The position numbers were made by a program, and so were the translations under genes. Below are positions 25,073 through 33,314 of a stretch of DNA of 64,000 nucleotides, piece after piece. This DNA is from Bradyrhizobium frederickii (GTDB taxonomy: Bacteria > Pseudomonadota > Alphaproteobacteria > Rhizobiales > Xanthobacteraceae). Numbering within the stretch: the stretch's first letter is position 1; the number at the start of each line of letters is the position of its first letter. The notes beneath the pieces were generated by a model. The model was not told the origin of the DNA, did no database searches, and saw only the letters and a list, made by a program, of their open reading frames with translations. The DNA is taken from assembly GCF_004570865.1 (NCBI RefSeq), contig NZ_SPQS01000023.1, positions 57,795-121,794 of the forward strand, read 5' to 3'.

Positions 25073-26029
25073 ATGACGATCACACGACGCACGCTCTTGG
25101 CCGCGCCGGCCATTCTCGCAATGACGCCGGTGATGGCGCAAGGGAGCAAGATCACGCTCGTCGTGCCGTTTCCGCCGGGCGGATCGACCGATGCGATGGC
25201 GCGGCTGCTGCAGAGCAATCTGCAAACCAAGCTTGGCCGCATCGTCCTGGTCGAGAACAAGTCGGGCGCCGCCGGGGCGCTGGGTGCGGCGCAGGTCGCC
25301 AAGAGCCCGGCGGACGGCTCGACGTTCCTGGTGACGTTCGATTCCCATGCGGTGATCCCGTCGATCCTCGACAAGCCGCCGGTGGACGTCGAGCGCGAGC
25401 TGATCCCGGTGCTGTTGATCGGCACCGCGCCTTACGTGATCGCGGCCGGCGCCGGCCGGCCCTACAAGAGCTTTGCCGACGTGGTGGCCGCCTGCAAGGC
25501 GAGCCCGGGCGCGGTGAAATATGCCTCGGTCGGCATCGGCACGCTCGGTCATCTCGCCATGACGGTGCTCGGCAGCAAGGCCGGGGTCGAGATCATGCAC
25601 GTGCCCTATCGCGGCGGCGGGCCGGCGATGAACGACGTGCTCGGCGGCCATGTCGATCTCATCGCGGGATCGGCGGCGCTGGTCGCCGCCCAGCTCGGCA
25701 CCAACATGCTGCGTCCGATCCTGCAGCTCGGCCGCGAGCGGCTGGCGGCCCTGCCCGATACTCAGACCGCGATCGAGGCGGGCTTTCCCGATTTCGAGAC
25801 GCTGGCCTGGTGGGGCATCTTCGCGCCCGCAGGCACGCCGCCTGACGTCGTCGCAGCCTTCGCGGCCGCGTCCAAGGAGATCCTGAGCGAGCCCGCCACC
25901 GCCACCCAGCTGAAGGAGACACAGCACATGACGCTGCTGCTCCAGGACGGCGCCGCCTTCAAGACCTTCTTCGACAAGCAGCTCGCCTATTGGGGCAAGG
26001 TGGTGAAGGACAACAATATCAAGGCGTAA
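25073..26029 (+). CDS. TctC/Bug-type tripartite tricarboxylate transporter binding protein
   Basis: A 318-residue periplasmic binding protein with a signal sequence (MTITRRTLLAAPAILAMTPV). It carries the Bug hallmarks VVPFPPGGSTDAMARLLQ, ENKSGAAGALGAAQVAKSPA, MHVPYRGGGPAMNDVLGGHV and IFAPAGTPPDVVAAFAAASK. No TctA or TctB membrane genes are adjacent, so it is an orphan binding protein, common in this group. The carboxylate ligand is not known; the RraA-like and cupin neighbours suggest an aromatic-degradation oxoacid. RBS GGGAGGGG upstream. Confidence 0.88.
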   Translation: MTITRRTLLAAPAILAMTPVMAQGSKITLVVPFPPGGSTDAMARLLQSNLQTKLGRIVLVENKSGAAGALGAAQVAKSPADGSTFLVTFDSHAVIPSILDKPPVDVERELIPVLLIGTAPYVIAAGAGRPYKSFADVVAACKASPGAVKYASVGIGTLGHLAMTVLGSKAGVEIMHVPYRGGGPAMNDVLGGHVDLIAGSAALVAAQLGTNMLRPILQLGRERLAALPDTQTAIEAGFPDFETLAWWGIFAPAGTPPDVVAAFAAASKEILSEPATATQLKETQHMTLLLQDGAAFKTFFDKQLAYWGKVVKDNNIKA

Positions 26030-26132
26030 CCGGCCTGGCAGCGGTCCTTGCGCATTGGCCGCGGCGAGGGCTTCCGATCCCGCCGCCGCTTTGATATGTA
26101 CACCCAGGCAACCCGCCTGATGCGGGTTCCGC

Positions 26133-26209
26133 GGTCCCGTAGCTCAGCCGGATAGAGCGACGGTTTCCTAAACCGTAGGTCGGAAGTTCGAGTCTTCCCG
26201 GGATCGCCA
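26133..26209 (+). tRNA. tRNA-Arg(CCT)
   Basis: The 77-nt gene folds as a cloverleaf. The acceptor GGTCCCG pairs with CGGGATC (one G-T), the D-arm has AGCTCAGCCGGATAGAGC, the anticodon stem-loop is ACGGT-TTCCTAA-ACCGT with anticodon CCT, and the T-loop is TTCGAGT. The CCA end is encoded. It reads AGG codons. No integrase gene or duplicated 3' end was seen, so no island insertion is indicated. Confidence 0.96.
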
Positions 26210-26490
26210 GCAAGCTCAGATACGTGACGTGATTGCCGGCCGCCGCCGGGCGCGGCTTGCGTCCATCTTCCCCATCCTTCGGCGTCACCCGCCTGTTCGC
26301 CTGTCGTCCCGTGGCCGATGATGGCGAGGTCAGATCATTCCGGCTGGCGGAGGAGTAACGGCGGGGCTATCCTGCTCGCTCTCTGGTTGAATGTTCGGGT
26401 GTCCCGTTACTTGTGCAGCGGCGTGCAGAAGTGCGCAGCAGTCATGTCCGCGGGCTCGCTCGCCATCTTTCGCTTCGGGAAGCTCTCGCC

Positions 26491-27618
26491 GTGATCAAGC
26501 AAACGTCAAACCGAACCGGCGGGATCGCGCCGCGTTCATTTCTCGACGACAACAAAGAGTTCGAGCGCTGGCTGCGCTCCGAATGCAAGGTCGTCGCGCG
26601 CGACCTCGACGCAAAGCACAAGAAGATGAAGGACGACCCGTTCGTCTTCCTTCGTGCAACCTTCTTCCGCTGGGCCAGATGTATCGAAGCGATCTGCCCG
26701 GATTTGAAGGACGCGCCGGGCGTGCCGTCGATCGGCGACACCCATATCGAAAATTTCGGGACCTGGCGCGACGTGGAGGGGCGTCTCGTCTGGGGCGTCA
26801 ACGATTTCGACGAGGCCGCGATTATTGCCTATCCCTTCGATCTGGTGCGCCTTGCGACGAGCGCGCGGCTCGCCCCGAAGGCCAAGAAGAGGAAGGCGAG
26901 AGCCATGACCCACGTCGGCAATGGCGACGCCGCCAAGGCGATTCTCGATGGTTACAAGAAGGGTCTGACGCGGCCGCGGCCCTCGCTCCTGGATGAGCAG
27001 GCGAGCTGGATGCGCGCTTACGTGGCATGCACCGACGACGAACGCCAAGAGTTCTGGGACGACGTGAGGAAATATCCGCGGGCGAAGCCACGATCCCCTG
27101 TTGCCGCCGCGCTCCGCAGCGAATTGCCGCCCGGTGCCTCGTTTGGTCGCTTCGCGAGGCGCGTGGCAGGCGCCGGCAGCCTGGGCCGGCCGCGTTTCGT
27201 CGCGATCGCCGAATGGCGCGGCGGCCAAGTCGTCAGGGAGGCCAAGGCGCTGGTGCCGTCAGCCTGGGATTGGGCGCATGGCCAGCGGGGCAAGCTGCGC
27301 TTTCTCGACCTCGCAACAGGTCTATATCGCGCGCCCGATCCGCACCTCGCGCTCGAGCGCCAGGGTGGCTTCGTGATCCGGCGCCTTGCGCCCGACTCCC
27401 GCAAGATCAATCTCGGGGATCACGCGAACATGGAGGTGGAGCTCGATCTGCTCAACGTCATGGGCTTCGACATCGGCGCCATTCACGCCGCCGGAGGCGC
27501 ATCGGAGAGGATCGCCGCAGACCTGAGAAAGCGCGACGATGGTTGGCTCCATGCTGCCGCAAAGGCCGCTGCCGCATTCGTCGAAGGTGATTTCAGGGAG
27601 TGGCGCAGGCACGGTTGA
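26491..27618 (+). CDS. DUF2252 domain-containing protein
   Basis: The product is about 375 residues. It has the family motifs GDTHIENFG and VNDFDEAAIIAYPFDLVRLA, which resemble a kinase-like catalytic loop and metal-binding Asp as in phosphotransferase-fold proteins, then ALVPSAWDWAH and QGGFVIRRLAPDSRKI. DUF2252 proteins have no proven activity; a kinase-like fold is inferred from motif spacing. The start is uncertain: GTG 26491 (GGGAAG upstream) is preferred; the frame stays open from GTG 26413. Confidence 0.75.
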   Translation: MIKQTSNRTGGIAPRSFLDDNKEFERWLRSECKVVARDLDAKHKKMKDDPFVFLRATFFRWARCIEAICPDLKDAPGVPSIGDTHIENFGTWRDVEGRLVWGVNDFDEAAIIAYPFDLVRLATSARLAPKAKKRKARAMTHVGNGDAAKAILDGYKKGLTRPRPSLLDEQASWMRAYVACTDDERQEFWDDVRKYPRAKPRSPVAAALRSELPPGASFGRFARRVAGAGSLGRPRFVAIAEWRGGQVVREAKALVPSAWDWAHGQRGKLRFLDLATGLYRAPDPHLALERQGGFVIRRLAPDSRKINLGDHANMEVELDLLNVMGFDIGAIHAAGGASERIAADLRKRDDGWLHAAAKAAAAFVEGDFREWRRHG

Positions 27619-27755
27619 CCGGTGAATGCCGGCTCCGGTCTCGGCTATTCCCGCGCTTTGCCTGGTTGGTGCAAGATTTGCTATAGGCGATCCGATCGAG
27701 GCAGGAGGCGGCTCGCCCGCACCAGCCTTGCCACGCCCTGCCAATCCCGGAGACC

Positions 27756-28898
27756 ATGATGCCTTTCGATTTGATCCTGCGCGGGGGCCGCGTGATCGAC
27801 CCCTCGCAGAAGCTTGATGCCGTGACCGATGTCGCCTTCGCCGGCGGCAAGGTCGCCGCCATCGGCAGCGCTCTCAAGGCCGATCCCGGCACGGACGTGC
27901 GCGACGTCTCGAAATACATCGTGACGCCCGGGCTGATCGATCTGCACACCCATGTCTATTGGGGCGGCACCTCGCTCGGCATCGACGCCGAGGAGTTCTG
28001 CCGGCTGTCCGGTGTCACCACCGCGGTGGATACGGGCAGTGCCGGGCCCGGCAATTTCGCCGGCTTCCGCAAGCATGTGATCGAGCCGAGCCAGGTCCGC
28101 ATCCTCGCCTATCTGCATGTCTCGCATGCCGGCATCTTCGGCTTTTCGCACCGGATCATGGTCGGCGAGAGCGAGGAGCTCAGGCTGATGAATCCGATCG
28201 AGGCCGCGCAGGTGGCCGATGCCAACCGCGACCTCATCGTCGGCATCAAGGTGCGCGTCGGTTTGCATTCCTCGGGCACGTCGGGGGCCGTGCCGCTCGA
28301 TATCGCGCTCGAGGTGGCCGACGAGGTCGGCATGCCCCTGATGGCGCATATCGACCACCCGCCGCCGAGCTACGAGGAGGTGCTGGCACGTCTGCGCCCC
28401 GGCGACGTGCTGACCCATGCGTTCCGCCCGTTCCCGAACACGCCGGCGACCGCGCAAGGCACGGTGAAGAAGGCGGTGCTGGAGGCGCGCGAGCGCGGCG
28501 TGCTGTTCGACATCGGCCACGGCAAGGGCTCGTTCGCCTTCAAGACCGCACGCGCGATGCTCGCCAACGGCTTCTATCCCGACACCATCTCGTCCGACAT
28601 CCATCAACTCTGCATCGACGGCCCGGCCTACGACCAGGTCACGACCCTGTCGAAATTCCTGTGCATGGGCATGGAGCTGTCCGATGTGATCGCGGCCTCG
28701 ACGGTGAATGCCGCGATGGCGCTGCGCCGCCCCGAGCTCGGCAGCCTCAAGCCCGGCAGCGTCGGCGACGCCACGCTGATCTCGGTGAAGCAAGGCCAAT
28801 TCGACTACGAGGACGTCGTCGGCGAGCATTTGATCGGCGATCGCAAGATCGTCTCGGAGGGCGTCGTCATCGGCGGCCGCTGGTGGCATCCGAATTGA
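27756..28898 (+). CDS. amidohydrolase-family metal-dependent hydrolase (deacetylase-like)
   Basis: The product is 380 residues. A small N-terminal sandwich (LRGGRVIDPSQKLDAVTDVA) leads to the metal-binding HTH (LIDLHTHVYWGGTSLG), a lysine at about 163 in DLIVGIKVRVG that is the likely carbamylated bridge, HIDHPP with a metal His, and SDIHQLCIDG with the catalytic Asp region. It also has DIGHGKGSFAF, a pattern of the EF_0837/AHA_3915-type deacetylase-like amidohydrolases. Possible substrates are N-acetylated amino acids or related amides. It lies alone between the DUF2252 gene and the convergent thioredoxin-like gene. Confidence 0.85.
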   Translation: MMPFDLILRGGRVIDPSQKLDAVTDVAFAGGKVAAIGSALKADPGTDVRDVSKYIVTPGLIDLHTHVYWGGTSLGIDAEEFCRLSGVTTAVDTGSAGPGNFAGFRKHVIEPSQVRILAYLHVSHAGIFGFSHRIMVGESEELRLMNPIEAAQVADANRDLIVGIKVRVGLHSSGTSGAVPLDIALEVADEVGMPLMAHIDHPPPSYEEVLARLRPGDVLTHAFRPFPNTPATAQGTVKKAVLEARERGVLFDIGHGKGSFAFKTARAMLANGFYPDTISSDIHQLCIDGPAYDQVTTLSKFLCMGMELSDVIAASTVNAAMALRRPELGSLKPGSVGDATLISVKQGQFDYEDVVGEHLIGDRKIVSEGVVIGGRWWHPN

Positions 28899-28904
28899 GC
28901 GGCG

Positions 28905-29501
28905 CTAGTCCTGCTCGCGGTAGAATTGCAGCAGGCGGCTGCCGGCCGGCGACAGCCAGTCGGGCGCGCCGGTGATGTAGCCTTCGACGCGCCCATTGGT
29001 GCCGATGAGATAGGTGATGGGCATGCCGACGATTGAGAACATCTCGGTGGATGCCTGGGCGGCCGTGCCGTAGGCGTCGACATAACAAGCGAGGTTTGAC
29101 ACGGCGAGGCTGCCAAGAAACGTGCGGACCTTGCGCAAGTCCTTCGTGTCGGTGCAGATCGCGGCGATGTCGAGCCGGTCGGGGCGCGATCCCGCAAGGC
29201 TGGCCAGCATGGGCAGATCGAGCTTGCAGGCCGCGCACCAGGTCGCCCAGAAGTTCACCAATGTGATGCGGCCCGGCTTCGCGGTGACGACGGCATCGCG
29301 GCCGTGGAGGTCCTGTAGCCTGAGCTGCGGCATCGGTGCGCGCGGCCGCACCATTGTGAATTGGCTGCGGCCGGCCTCGAACACCGGCGGCCAGCGATCC
29401 TGTGCGTGGCCTGCGCGCAGCAAGGCGAGACAGGCGGGCGCGGCCATCAGGATCGAACGCCGCGACAGCACCGGACCGCCTTCGCGCGCCGTCTCACGCA
29501 T
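28905..29501 (-). CDS. TlpA-like thioredoxin-fold exported protein
   Basis: The 198-residue product begins with an SRRSILMAAPACLALLRAG signal (Tat-like twin Arg), then a thioredoxin-fold domain with the redox motif WCAAC (VNFWATWCAACKLDLP, about 89-105) and cis-proline VGMPITYLI. The N-terminal motif fits TlpA/ResA, but WCAAC differs from the usual WCxPC, so reductant/oxidant behaviour is hard to predict. Last gene of the doxX-dsrE-thioredoxin operon; its start overlaps the DsrE-like stop by 8 bp. Confidence 0.85.
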   Translation of the reverse strand: MRETAREGGPVLSRRSILMAAPACLALLRAGHAQDRWPPVFEAGRSQFTMVRPRAPMPQLRLQDLHGRDAVVTAKPGRITLVNFWATWCAACKLDLPMLASLAGSRPDRLDIAAICTDTKDLRKVRTFLGSLAVSNLACYVDAYGTAAQASTEMFSIVGMPITYLIGTNGRVEGYITGAPDWLSPAGSRLLQFYREQD

Positions 29502-29955
29502 GAATATAGGCCCAGCCCTTCAGTTGCAGATCGACCACGCGTCCGATGCCGAACGGGACGAGGCTCGCTCCTGATATCAGCGGAATTGAGACCTGCTCCT
29601 TGGCTTCCGCGATCGCCTTGGATGAGGCGCACATGCTGTAGGTGAGGTTGGGCAGCGATTGCCGCAGCGTCGCCAGCGGCTCGGCCAGCGGCGTTCTGTC
29701 CGCGCGGAAGACGTCGATGCCCTTGCCATTGGCGACGACCTCGATCGGCAATTTCGCGCCTCTGTCGGCAAAATGCTTGGAGAGATTGGCCGAATAGCTG
29801 ATCGCGTGCCCCATGACATAGGGTTCGTTGCTGTCGATCAGCATCACGACGCCGTCGGCAAGACGATCCTCTTTGGCCGCGGCGGTGCCGCCGGCCGTGA
29901 GGATCGACGCGCCGGCGAGCAGTCCCCTGCGGGACCATCCTTTGGCAGAGATCAT
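29494..29955 (-). CDS. exported DsrE/DsrF-like sulfur-relay family protein
   Basis: A 153-residue protein. The N-terminus MISAKGWSRRGLLAGASIL is a Tat-type signal, then ADGVVMLIDSNEPYVMGHAI, HFADRGAKLPIEVVANGKGI and SLPNLTYSMCASSKAIAEAK, with a Cys at the position of the active Cys of DsrE-fold proteins, followed by LISGASLVPFGIGRVVDLQL. Most DsrE proteins are cytoplasmic, but an exported branch exists. Overlap with the thioredoxin-like gene and a 12-bp gap to the DoxX gene indicate one operon. Confidence 0.8.
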   Translation of the reverse strand: MISAKGWSRRGLLAGASILTAGGTAAAKEDRLADGVVMLIDSNEPYVMGHAISYSANLSKHFADRGAKLPIEVVANGKGIDVFRADRTPLAEPLATLRQSLPNLTYSMCASSKAIAEAKEQVSIPLISGASLVPFGIGRVVDLQLKGWAYIHA

Positions 29956-29967
29956 GGCCGCTGCCGG

Positions 29968-30396
29968 TCAGAACTGACGTGGCGCGATCGGCGCCTTGCC
30001 GTGGCGTCCCCACGCCACGAACAGGCTGAGCGCCAGCAGCACCATGTTGAGCGGCGTCACCGCGGCCTCGCCGCGCGAGAGATGGAAGAAGAGCGCAATG
30101 ACCTGCAACACCGTGCAGCCAAGCGCAGCGAGCACGGTCAGCCGCGGCAGGATCCGCGTCAGGGCCGGCAGCAGAATGCCGATCCCGCCGGCAAGGTCGA
30201 CCAGGGCAATGGCGCGAACGAAGGTTTCCGAATACTGGCCGGCCCAGGGCATCATCGCTGCAAGCGCGGGAATGGGCGTGGTCAGCTTCACCAGCCCTGC
30301 CGAGATGAAGACGAAGGCGAGGACGACCTGCGCGGCCCAAAGGCCGATGCGAAGGGCCCGTCCCGGGGCGGCAGTCTCGAAGGCGGTGGTGGACAT
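29968..30396 (-). CDS. DoxX-family membrane protein
   Basis: The 142-residue protein has four predicted transmembrane helices (LWAAQVVLAFVFISAGLVKL, FVRAIALVDLAGGIGILLPA, VLAALGCTVLQVIALFFHL, PLNMVLLALSLFVAWGR). The early FISAGLVKLT and the inter-helix arginines match the DoxX family (quinone-linked in DoxD-type thiosulfate oxidase). ATG 30396 has CGGAG upstream; an upstream ATG at 30432 is less likely. It is the first gene of the operon and is divergent from a LysR regulator. Confidence 0.85.
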   Translation of the reverse strand: MSTTAFETAAPGRALRIGLWAAQVVLAFVFISAGLVKLTTPIPALAAMMPWAGQYSETFVRAIALVDLAGGIGILLPALTRILPRLTVLAALGCTVLQVIALFFHLSRGEAAVTPLNMVLLALSLFVAWGRHGKAPIAPRQF

Positions 30397-30502
30397 GGTG
30401 TGATTTCTCCGGAATGTGAGGGTTGCCACCATTTGATAGTTTCACCATTCTTGATCATTATCCGCTTCGGGATTGGTTCATTTCCTGAATGTTGATGATC
30501 TC

Positions 30503-31387
30503 ATGGATTCTCTCGTCAGCATGAGGGTGTTTTGCCTGGTCGCCGAGCTGAAGAGCTTTGCGACCGCGGCACAGCGCCTTCGCATCTCGCCCGCCATGGC
30601 GAGCAAGCATGTAATGCAGCTCGAGAAGCGGCTGGGCACGCGGCTGCTCAACCGGACCAGCCGGCGCGTCAGCCTGAGCGAAAGCGGAGCGCTCTATTTC
30701 GAGCAGGCGCGGCAGATGCTGGATTCGCTCGATGAGATCGAGGCCGCCGTCAGCAACGCAACCGTCGTGCCGCGTGGCACGCTGCGGCTGACCGCGCCGG
30801 TGTGGATGGCGAACGCGATGTTCGCGGGCGTGCTGGCGGGTTACCAGGATCGCTATCCGGAGGTACGGCTCGACGTCGATCTCAGCGGACGGATGGTCAA
30901 TCTGGTCGAGGAGGGTTTTGACCTTGCCTTGCGCGCGACCGGCGCGCCCGACGAAGCGCTGATCGCGCGTCCAATCACCAACGTTCCGTTCTACATGGTG
31001 GCCGCGCCGGCCTACTTGAAACGCGCAGGGCGTCCGGCCAGGCTCGCCGATATCGCCGGTCACGCGCTATTGCATTATGCGCTTTATCCCGGCGAGAGCT
31101 TCTCCTTTCAGGGCGAGCACGGCCCCGAAACCGTCAAGTTCAATCCGGTGCTGCGCAGCGCCAATGAGACGCTGTTGCACATGGCGGCGCTGGAAGGCAT
31201 GGGCCTCGCCTTCCTGCCGAAATGGCTGGTCGCCGCCGACATCAGCGCGGGGCGTCTCGAACACGTCATGCCCGACAGGATCGTCTTCGCCGGCAAGCTG
31301 TTTGCGGTCTATCCGAGCCGCAAATACCTCTCCGCGAAAGTGAGGACCTTCATCGACTTCATCGCCGCCGACAAGCGGATGAGGTGA
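30503..31387 (+). CDS. LysR-family transcriptional regulator
   Basis: A 294-residue LysR regulator. The N-terminal HTH reads FCLVAELKSFATAAQRLRIS then KHVMQLEKRLGTRLLNRTSR, with VPRGTLRLTAPVWMANAMF and the inducer-binding domain EEGFDLALRATGAPDEALIA typical of the family. Start ATG 30503; alternatives at 30473 and 30521 remain. It is divergent from the doxX-dsrE-thioredoxin operon with 106 bp between, so it is the obvious candidate regulator of that operon. The inducer is unknown. Confidence 0.88.
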   Translation: MDSLVSMRVFCLVAELKSFATAAQRLRISPAMASKHVMQLEKRLGTRLLNRTSRRVSLSESGALYFEQARQMLDSLDEIEAAVSNATVVPRGTLRLTAPVWMANAMFAGVLAGYQDRYPEVRLDVDLSGRMVNLVEEGFDLALRATGAPDEALIARPITNVPFYMVAAPAYLKRAGRPARLADIAGHALLHYALYPGESFSFQGEHGPETVKFNPVLRSANETLLHMAALEGMGLAFLPKWLVAADISAGRLEHVMPDRIVFAGKLFAVYPSRKYLSAKVRTFIDFIAADKRMR

Positions 31388-31444
31388 CCGGCTGTAGCGG
31401 GCCGGCTACAGCGATCCGGCGATCAACGGCCTGCGACACGCCGA

Positions 31445-32170
31445 TCAGTCGCGTCCCGCCTCCATGATGGCCTTGGCGAGGCGCGCCGGATCGGAGAAGC
31501 ACAGTTCGTGGCTTCCCGGCACCTGTACCAGGCGGAACAGGCCGAGCTTCTCCGATAGCCGCGGATGCCAGCCATGGCTGTGCGGCAGCGCGGTGTCCTC
31601 CGTGCAGTTGATGTAGGACTTGGCCAGCGGCATCTCGGCCGGATTGCTCTTGAGCGCGATCTTGTCGGTGAAGGTCGCCAGCGGATGCGGGTTGAGGACG
31701 TCATAGGCGCGCTGTGCGGTCTGCAAATCCGCATCGTTGATGAAGGCTTCGCGCCAGACCGGGAATGGCAACACGACCGAGCCGTCGCCTCGCTCGGCCG
31801 CGATCGCGTCGAACAGTCCGATATAGTGCGGCGGCACCATGTCGTTGAGGCATTCGCCATCGTTGGGCACGAAGGCATTCCAGTAGACCAGGCGACGGAT
31901 TCGATCGGGAGCAAGGTCGGCAACGCCGGTGATGATCATGCCGCCATAGGAATGGCCGAGCAGGATCACGTCCTTCAGATCGTTCTCGGCAAGGTAGTCG
32001 GCGATCGACTGGATCGCTTCCTTCAACCCTGTCGTCTTGGCGTCGCCCGGACGGTTGCCCTTGATGGTGGGGGTATGGACCTGATGGCCGCCCGCGCGGA
32101 TCGGTGCGGCGACCGGTTCGAACTCGGCTCCGGTGTGCCAGGCGCCGTGGACGAGGACGTAGGTCGACAT
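31445..32170 (-). CDS. alpha/beta-hydrolase (salicylate-esterase-like)
   Basis: The 241-residue hydrolase has the start motif YVLVHGAWHTGAEFEPVA (oxyanion region), nucleophile Ser74 in LLGHSYGGMII, and a C-terminal His in VPGSHELCFSDP. This short type resembles the plant methyl-salicylate/hydroxynitrile-lyase group in bacteria (EstC-like). The acid residue is not certain. It lies convergent with the LysR gene and divergent from the AraC gene, which may regulate it. Substrate unknown. Confidence 0.84.
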   Translation of the reverse strand: MSTYVLVHGAWHTGAEFEPVAAPIRAGGHQVHTPTIKGNRPGDAKTTGLKEAIQSIADYLAENDLKDVILLGHSYGGMIITGVADLAPDRIRRLVYWNAFVPNDGECLNDMVPPHYIGLFDAIAAERGDGSVVLPFPVWREAFINDADLQTAQRAYDVLNPHPLATFTDKIALKSNPAEMPLAKSYINCTEDTALPHSHGWHPRLSEKLGLFRLVQVPGSHELCFSDPARLAKAIMEAGRD

Positions 32171-32313
32171 GTTGTGGCTCCTCCCGAGACTGTGATTAGA
32201 TTGAGGCCGCGCCGCTTTTTAGCTGCCAGCGGTGCTGCCGCGCGTCAATTGTGCACCAGCGGCTGATGTGCCGCTTGGCTGGAAGTGAACCGGATTGGTC
32301 TCGGAGTGAACCG

Positions 32314-33306
32314 ATGCAGCAGATCGAGCGCGCCGTTCCGTCACGCCAATCGGCCTGGGATACCGCCGGCCTGCGGCCGAACGAGCAATTCGCCTATTAT
32401 CGCGAGGCGATCTGCCAGGCCTTCATGAATTTGACGCCGGAGCCGGCGGCAGCTGCCGGCTTTTCTGCCAGCGTCGACCACATCCGGCTCGGCGATGGCG
32501 CGATCAACCGCGTCAGCTTCCCCGAGCACGTGGTGCGCCGATCGGCGGCCGACATCGCGGCGTCCGAGCGCAGCTGCTTCTACCTCAATCTGAAATTGGC
32601 CGGCCGCTGTCGCATCCAGCAGGGCAATCGCGAGATCAGCCTGTCGCCCGGACAGGTCGGCATCTTCGACAGCGATCGGCAGTTTGCGCTTCTGCACGAT
32701 CGTGGTCCGCAATTGCGCGTCGCCTCGATCTGGGTGCCGTCTGAGGCCTTGCGCGAACGGCTGCCGGCTTCGTTCGACGTCGCTGCGGCACGGGTCTCCG
32801 ACGATCCCGTCGTCGGCCATCTCATCGTCGAGACCGCGCGCACGCTCGCCGCCGGCGCGCTGCGGATGACCGAAGACGAGGGGAGGCGGCTGTTCCGGGC
32901 GCTGATCGAGCTGGTCGCCGTAAGCCTGTCGCGGCGTGGCCGGGCAGGTGCCGCGGAGACCGAGAGTCTCGCCGATGCAACCATGCTGGCGTTGAAGCGT
33001 GCCATTCACCGGCGGCTGCGCGAGCCCGGCCTTGCGGTCTCCGATGTCGCCGACGCCGTGGGCATCAGCGAGCGCTACGTGCACAAGCTGCTGGCGCGAT
33101 CGGGCTGCAGCTTCACCGATTACGTCATCGACCATCGGCTCGACGGCGCGGCCAGGGATCTCAGCGATCCCGCAATGACGGATCGTGCGATCGGCGCCAT
33201 CGCGTTCGATTGGGGCTTCTCGGACCTCTCCCACTTCACGCGGCGCTTCAAGCAGCGCTTCGGCTGCCGGCCGCGCGACTGGCGCGCGGCGAAGGCGCGC
33301 AGCTGA
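32314..33306 (+). CDS. AraC-family transcriptional regulator
   Basis: A 330-residue regulator. It has an N-terminal ligand-binding domain of the AraC-binding-like type (about 1-190; ISLSPGQVGIFDSDRQF near the middle) and a C-terminal double-HTH. The first reads GLAVSDVADAVGISERYVHK, and the second IGAIAFDWGFSDLSHFTRRF then KQRFGCRPRDWR. ATG 32314 gives a normal length. Divergent from the alpha/beta hydrolase gene (143-bp gap). Confidence 0.87.
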   Translation: MQQIERAVPSRQSAWDTAGLRPNEQFAYYREAICQAFMNLTPEPAAAAGFSASVDHIRLGDGAINRVSFPEHVVRRSAADIAASERSCFYLNLKLAGRCRIQQGNREISLSPGQVGIFDSDRQFALLHDRGPQLRVASIWVPSEALRERLPASFDVAAARVSDDPVVGHLIVETARTLAAGALRMTEDEGRRLFRALIELVAVSLSRRGRAGAAETESLADATMLALKRAIHRRLREPGLAVSDVADAVGISERYVHKLLARSGCSFTDYVIDHRLDGAARDLSDPAMTDRAIGAIAFDWGFSDLSHFTRRFKQRFGCRPRDWRAAKARS

Positions 33307-33314
33307 CGCCTGGG

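Noticed and set aside
26133..26490. Genomic-island attachment site at the tRNA-Arg
   Set aside because: No integrase gene follows and no repeat of the tRNA 3' end was seen downstream; gene content stays ordinary.
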